Origin: Sphingomonadaceae bacterium | GTDB lineage: Bacteria; Pseudomonadota; Alphaproteobacteria; Sphingomonadales; Sphingomonadaceae | Direction of reading: 5' to 3' | NCBI GenBank assembly: GCA_025356175.1 | Contig: JANXUP010000034.1 | Location: 1 to 41,402, forward strand | Length of the DNA stretch: 41,402 bases | Part shown: in pieces, positions 37,061 to 41,402 of the stretch | How positions within the stretch are numbered: position 1 is the first letter of the stretch | Layout of the letters: every line of letters begins with the position of its first letter | Made by a program: the position numbers and the translations under genes | Notes under the pieces: model-generated | The model's input: only the letters and a program-made list of their open reading frames with translations | Databases searched by the model: none | What the model was told of the DNA's origin: nothing

Positions 37061-38980
37061 TTGCCAGGTCCGGACGTCTTTCTGTCCTACAATCGCGGCA
37101 ACGCGGACTTTGCGCAGCGGCTGTTCGATGCCTTGAGCGGCGCCGGGCTCGAGGTGTGGTGGGACGCCATGCTGGGCGGCGGCGATGCCTTTGCCCAGAC
37201 CACCGAGGATGCACTGGAGACCGCCGGGGCGGTGGTGGTGCTGTGGTCGGCCGAAGCGATCCAGTCGCATTGGGTGCGCGACGAGGCGACGCGCGGGCGT
37301 GATCGCGGACGGCTGGTGCCGGTCTCGATCGATGGAACGCGGCCGCCGCTTGGCTTTCGTCAGATCCAGTACCTGAACCTCAGCGGCTGGACTGGCGATG
37401 CCGCCGATCCACGCTTGGCCGCGGTGATCAAGGCGATCCGCGGGGCAGCGACCCGCCAGCGTGATCAGGCCGGCTTTCACGCCCCGCTCCAGTCTGACCA
37501 GATCGTGACCAACCGGCGCGGCGCGCTGCTGCTCGGCGGCGGCGCGCTGGCTGTGGTGGCAGGCGGGATTGGGGTGTGGCAGGCCGGGCTGTTCACTGGC
37601 CAGCCGCGCAAGAACAGCGTTGCGGTCATGCCGTTCCGCAACCTCAGCGGCGATCCTCAGCAAGCCTATTTTTCCGACGGCCTGTCCGAGGAGTTGCGCG
37701 CCACGTTAAGCCGCAATGCCAACCTAGCGGTCGCCGGTGAAACTTCGTCGAACAGCTTTCGCGATGCCGGGTCAACCGTGCGCCAGATCGCCAAGGTGCT
37801 GGGCGTTGCGTTCATGCTTCAGGGCTCGGTACGCCGCGCCGGGGAAACGGTCCGGATCACCGCGCAGCTGGTCGACGGTGCGACCGGGTTCGAAACCTGG
37901 TCGAAAAGCTTCGACCGCAAACTGGCGGATATCATCGCGGTGCAAAGCGATATCGCGACGCTGGTCGCCGATGCACTGGCGGTCAATATCGCCGGAGCAG
38001 GGCAGACCCCGGTGCAGCGGGCGGGGGGGGCCGACAGCTCGGCCGCGCTCGATGCGTTCTTGCGCAGCAAGGCGCTCTATCTCAGCGCCGCGACCGAGGC
38101 TGAAACCCGGCGCGCCTTGGGCGAGCTCGACAAGGCGATCGCGATCGATCCGAAATTTGCTGCCGCCCACGCCTATCGCTCGCGCGTGCTGACTTACATC
38201 ACCAGCGCGTTCAGTTCGGGTCAGGCGATGAAGGGTGCCTATGCCGCCTCAATCGATTCCGCCCGCACCGCAGTCCGCCTCGCGCCCGACATGGCCGAAG
38301 GGTACTCGGCGCTGGGCTTCGTCCTGTCGAACGGACAGCTCGACCTGAAGGCCGCGCAGGAGCCTTACCAGCGCAGTTTTGAACTGGGCTTCGGCAATGC
38401 CGACATGCTGACCGCCTTTGCCGATTTTGCCGCCAACGTCGGGCGGTTTGACGAAGGGCGCAAAGCCAGCGCCCGCGCCCGCGAGCTTGATCCGCTTAAC
38501 GCGAGTGTGTTTCGCAGCGCAGGATACCTCGAATTCAGCGCACGCAAATTCGATGCGGCAATCCCCTTGCTGCGCGCCGCCCTGTCGCACAACCCCAAGT
38601 CCAGCATCGCCAATGCCACGCTGGGCGATATCGCCTTGCTGAGCGGCGACGCCGCCGCGGCAAAGACCTTGTACGAGAAGGAAACGAGTGCGCTGTCGCG
38701 CTTGCGCGGGCTGGCCACGGCAACGATGCGGCTGGGCGATGCGGCCGGCGCCGAGCGGTACCGGGCCGATCTGGTCACCCGGTTCGGCACCAACAGCTAT
38801 TACCAGCAAGTTCAGATCCTGGCGCAATGGCAGCGGCCCGGCGACGCGCTCGACGCGCTGGAAAAGGCATACGAGCTTGGCGATTCGGGCTTGGTCCTGA
38901 TGCGGTATGACCCGGTTCTGGATCCGATTCGACATGATCGCCGCTTTGTGTCAGTTTTAACGCGTCTCGGTTTCTCGTGA
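37061..38980 (+). CDS. TIR domain - transmembrane helix - TolB_N/FlgO-like domain - TPR protein
   Basis: Probable TTG start; PDVFLSYNRGNADFAQRLFDALSGAGLEVWWD...VVLWSAEAIQSHWVRDEATRG (TIR); single TM GALLLGGGALAVVAGGIGVWQAG; SVAVMPFRNLSGDPQQAYFSDGLSEELRATLSR...VLGVAFMLQGSVRRAGETVRITAQLVDGATGFETWSKSFDR; TPR-like repeats to the C-terminus. Confidence 0.88.
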   Translation: MPGPDVFLSYNRGNADFAQRLFDALSGAGLEVWWDAMLGGGDAFAQTTEDALETAGAVVVLWSAEAIQSHWVRDEATRGRDRGRLVPVSIDGTRPPLGFRQIQYLNLSGWTGDAADPRLAAVIKAIRGAATRQRDQAGFHAPLQSDQIVTNRRGALLLGGGALAVVAGGIGVWQAGLFTGQPRKNSVAVMPFRNLSGDPQQAYFSDGLSEELRATLSRNANLAVAGETSSNSFRDAGSTVRQIAKVLGVAFMLQGSVRRAGETVRITAQLVDGATGFETWSKSFDRKLADIIAVQSDIATLVADALAVNIAGAGQTPVQRAGGADSSAALDAFLRSKALYLSAATEAETRRALGELDKAIAIDPKFAAAHAYRSRVLTYITSAFSSGQAMKGAYAASIDSARTAVRLAPDMAEGYSALGFVLSNGQLDLKAAQEPYQRSFELGFGNADMLTAFADFAANVGRFDEGRKASARARELDPLNASVFRSAGYLEFSARKFDAAIPLLRAALSHNPKSSIANATLGDIALLSGDAAAAKTLYEKETSALSRLRGLATATMRLGDAAGAERYRADLVTRFGTNSYYQQVQILAQWQRPGDALDALEKAYELGDSGLVLMRYDPVLDPIRHDRRFVSVLTRLGFS

Positions 38981-39006
38981 TGCCGGGCAATTGGATGGGG
39001 GATCAC

Positions 39007-39228
39007 ATGAAGAAGACAGCATTGATCATTGCTTTGGCCGCTGGCGCGTTGAGCCTCTCGGCCTGCAAAAAGGCCGAAGATGCCGCACCGGTCGCCGACG
39101 CCACCACCGAAGCTGCTGCTGACACCGGCGCCATGCCGAGCGATGCCGCGTCTGAAGACGCCGGTGCCGCCAAGGCTGCTGCGCCTGCCAAAGACGGCGA
39201 TGGCAAGGGTAACGACGTCAAAACGTAA
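39007..39228 (+). CDS. Small Ala-rich putative lipoprotein
   Basis: 73 aa; MKKTALIIALAAGALSLSACKKAEDAAP (lipobox LSAC); good position after the TIR-TPR gene. Confidence 0.65.
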   Translation: MKKTALIIALAAGALSLSACKKAEDAAPVADATTEAAADTGAMPSDAASEDAGAAKAAAPAKDGDGKGNDVKT

Positions 39229-39230
39229 GC

Positions 39231-39247
39231 AGGGCGATGGTCGCCCT
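39231..39247 (+). terminator. Terminator-like hairpin after the small lipoprotein gene
   Basis: AGGGCGA-TGG-TCGCCCT followed by TTC. Confidence 0.45.
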
Positions 39248-40715
39248 TTCGGGAAAGCCAGGGCAGGGCGGTAGCTACCGCCCTGCCGCTTTGCGCGGTT
39301 TGCGCCTTGCTGCCTTGACGTTGGCGATCTCAGCGGGTTTTGCGCTGCAGCCGGTTGGTGCCCAGCAAGGCTGGCCGGACGCAGCCCCGACCGATGATGA
39401 TTTCCTGCCGGCCTATTCGCCGCCAATCGTCGGCAACCCGCTGGCCAAGATCAAGGCCGAGCTCGATCCCGCCGCGCAGGTACCTTTCGAGCGGCTGGCG
39501 GATGGCTTGACCCCGCAAGGCCGCGCGGCGCTGTTCGACATATTCGAACGGTTCGGCGTCGGTTACAGTGGACCCAATGCCGAGGTGTTGTTGGCGACTG
39601 ACCCTGCTGCGCTGCAGCGCCTGATCGATTTCCTGGTCGGCGCCAGTCCGGACCGCCGCAAGTTTCTGGCGCGGCAACTGGAATTCAAGGGAAAAGCGGC
39701 GATTGGCGGGCTGATCCAGCGGCTCGGCAACATTTCAACCGAACACGCTGTGCTCGCTTTGGAGACCGGCAATCCCAACGTTTTGACCGGCGAAGATGCT
39801 GCGTTCTGGAGTTATCTCAATTCCGCCGTCAAGCCGGTCCACTCATGGGGTCTGGCGCGCGCCACTACAGCTCCGTGGCAAGTCCAGCTATCGCGGAGCG
39901 GAGCGAGCGCCGCGAAGTTCGATGCGCGGGATGCTGCGCTCGAAATGAAGAAGTACGGCCACCTTCAGCTCCGCTCGCAGCACAACCATGTTTGTGGCGG
40001 GGTGCAGATCGACGCCAACTGGGTGCTCACCGCGGCGCATTGCGTCGGTTGGACGCCGATGGACCATTTTACCGACAACCGCATGATCCGCACCGGGGCC
40101 TTGCGGCTGGGCAATGGCGGGCAGGTCAGGCGGATCGTCGGGGTCGTGGTCAACAACGGCTTCGATGAGAACTCGCTGCGCGACGATATTGCGCTGTTCC
40201 GGCTGGAGGACGGCCCGGGGGTTCCGGCCGGCCAGGAAATCAAGATACCGACCGCGAGCTATCCCCGTCTGTCCAACCAGCCGCTGCAGCTGACCGGTTG
40301 GGGCAAGACCGGCGAGACCGACGATTTCAAGGATGCTCGCGACGCGAATGGCACGCCCAACAGCTTTTCGCCGGGGCTGTTGATCGCGAAGCTGCGCTAT
40401 GTGCCGATGCAGACCTGCAAGGCCTATGGCACCAAGCTGTTCGAGAAGCTCGGCGCGTGGGTGCCGGGCCAGATTTGCGCGGATTCGGCCGAACGCGCCG
40501 ATGCCTGCCAGGGTGACAGCGGCGGACCGCTGGTCTGGTACGATCCCAAGGGAGCGCCGTGGCTGATCGGGCTGGTCTCGTTCGGCAAGGGCCGGACCTG
40601 CGGACGCAGCGGGCTGCCTGGGGTCTATACCGACGTGCAGTATTATGCCCGGACTGGGTGGATCGACCGGGCCAAGCAGCAATTCAGGGCCGGCGCGGTC
40701 ATCAAGGTCAAGTAA
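39237..40715 (+). CDS. Exported trypsin-like (S1 family) serine protease with ~200-aa N-terminal extension
   Basis: LTAAHCVGW (His), RDDIALFRL (Asp), DACQGDSGGPLVW (Ser); signal-like AALTLAISAGFALQPVGAQQ. The exact start codon is uncertain. Confidence 0.88.
   Translation: MVALSGKPGQGGSYRPAALRGLRLAALTLAISAGFALQPVGAQQGWPDAAPTDDDFLPAYSPPIVGNPLAKIKAELDPAAQVPFERLADGLTPQGRAALFDIFERFGVGYSGPNAEVLLATDPAALQRLIDFLVGASPDRRKFLARQLEFKGKAAIGGLIQRLGNISTEHAVLALETGNPNVLTGEDAAFWSYLNSAVKPVHSWGLARATTAPWQVQLSRSGASAAKFDARDAALEMKKYGHLQLRSQHNHVCGGVQIDANWVLTAAHCVGWTPMDHFTDNRMIRTGALRLGNGGQVRRIVGVVVNNGFDENSLRDDIALFRLEDGPGVPAGQEIKIPTASYPRLSNQPLQLTGWGKTGETDDFKDARDANGTPNSFSPGLLIAKLRYVPMQTCKAYGTKLFEKLGAWVPGQICADSAERADACQGDSGGPLVWYDPKGAPWLIGLVSFGKGRTCGRSGLPGVYTDVQYYARTGWIDRAKQQFRAGAVIKVK
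39262..39287. repeat. Perfect 26-bp palindrome at the 5' end of the protease ORF
   Basis: GGCAGGGCGGTAG|CTACCGCCCTGCC, perfectly self-complementary. Confidence 0.85.
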
Positions 40716-40759
40716 TCGCAAGCACAGGCACGGCGCTCATCATGCTGATCTGACAGCGC

Positions 40760-40834
40760 TGGCTGGGGCGGGAGGATTCGAACCTCCGAATGCCGGTACC
40801 AAAAACCGGTGCCTTACCACTTGGCGACGCCCCA
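40760..40834 (-). tRNA. tRNA-Gln (anticodon TTG), CCA encoded
   Basis: Reverse strand TGGGGCGTCGCCAAGTGGTAAGGCACCGGTTTTTGGTACCGGCATTCGGAGGTTCGAATCCTCCCGCCCCAGCCA; acceptor pairing, GTTCGAATC T-loop, anticodon loop TTTTGGT. Confidence 0.95.
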
Positions 40835-40886
40835 ACAACGCCGCGCGCTCATAGCAGAGCGCACGGCGATGGGAAGGGGCGGAACG

Positions 40887-41402
40887 TCAAATCGTGCCGG
40901 GCTTGAGCGTATCGAAATCGCTCGCGTCGTGGCGTTCGCGCAGGAAGGTGCCTTCTTCCCCGCCCATCGCGCGGTTGACCAGCATCCCGCGCTTGGTCGC
41001 CGGGCGCGAAGTCAATTCCATCACCCAGCGGCCGACGTTCTTGTATTCATCGAGGCTGAGGAAGGTCTTGGCGTCGTTATAAGCCAGCCCGCGGTACAGC
41101 GCGCCAAGCCACGGGACGGTCGCGAAATCGGCAATGCTGATCGCGTCGCCGGCGAGGTACGGGCTTTCGGCGAGCCGCTGGTCGGCCACGTCGAACAGCC
41201 GCTTGGTCTCCATCGAGTAACGATTGATCGCGTACTCGATCTTGACCGGCGCATAGGCATAAAAGTGCCCAAACCCGCCGCCGATGAACGGCGCGCTGCC
41301 CATCTGCCACATCAGCCAGCTCAGGCATTCGGCGCGGCCCTTGGCATCGGCGGGAATGAACGCGCCGAACTTTTCCGCCAGATGCAGCAGCATCGCGCCG
41401 CT
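40887..41402 (-). CDS. yghU: Glutathione S-transferase family, YghU-like (N-terminus beyond the right edge)
   Basis: APFIGGGFGHFYAYAPVKIEYAINRYSMETKRLFDVADQRLAESPYLAGDAISIADFATVPWLGAL; C-terminal LRERHDASDFDTL resembles YghU. Confidence 0.85.
   Translation of the reverse strand, partial: SGAMLLHLAEKFGAFIPADAKGRAECLSWLMWQMGSAPFIGGGFGHFYAYAPVKIEYAINRYSMETKRLFDVADQRLAESPYLAGDAISIADFATVPWLGALYRGLAYNDAKTFLSLDEYKNVGRWVMELTSRPATKRGMLVNRAMGGEEGTFLRERHDASDFDTLKPGTI

Noticed and set aside
37061-38980. TIR gene as a classical anti-phage system (e.g. Thoeris-like)
   Set aside because: No ThsA/SIR2/SLOG partner or other recognised defence gene nearby; the TM-TolB_N-TPR architecture suggests envelope sensing, so a defence claim is not supported by context.

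Overview
GC-rich chromosomal segment, most likely from an alphaproteobacterium of the Sphingomonadales (inferred from gene content and order; not verified by search). Most of the window is dense housekeeping DNA. In order it carries: smc (partial, left edge), three tandem DsbA/thioredoxin-fold genes, dciA-like DUF721, mutY, a beta-lactamase-fold hydrolase, nudC, a FrnE-like DsbA, TauE/SafE, DUF1489, mgtE, two cyclophilins, a LysR regulator, corC-ybeY-phoH, an RcnB-like gene, miaB, two PlsC-type acyltransferases, fur, mucR, rimI, tsaB, rutE-like, nfuA, an M16 peptidase, class II DAHP synthase, a TonB-dependent receptor, a SpeE-like protein, a quinone oxidoreductase and a CocE/NonD hydrolase. 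The right part is more accessory: two small exported proteins, a TIR-TM-TolB_N/FlgO-like-TPR protein, a small lipoprotein and an exported trypsin-like protease, followed by tRNA-Gln and a partial YghU-like GST. The best candidates for undescribed biology are (i) the TIR-TM-TPR protein, which keeps a WxxxE motif, in its exported-protein/protease neighbourhood; (ii) two adjacent ~100-bp palindromic elements with nested mini-hairpins at 32062-32289; (iii) the three-gene DsbA-like cluster with divergent CPHC/CSHC/CADC active sites between smc and dciA; and (iv) a cluster of inverted repeats upstream of mucR. No CRISPR array, prophage, transposase or rRNA was seen.
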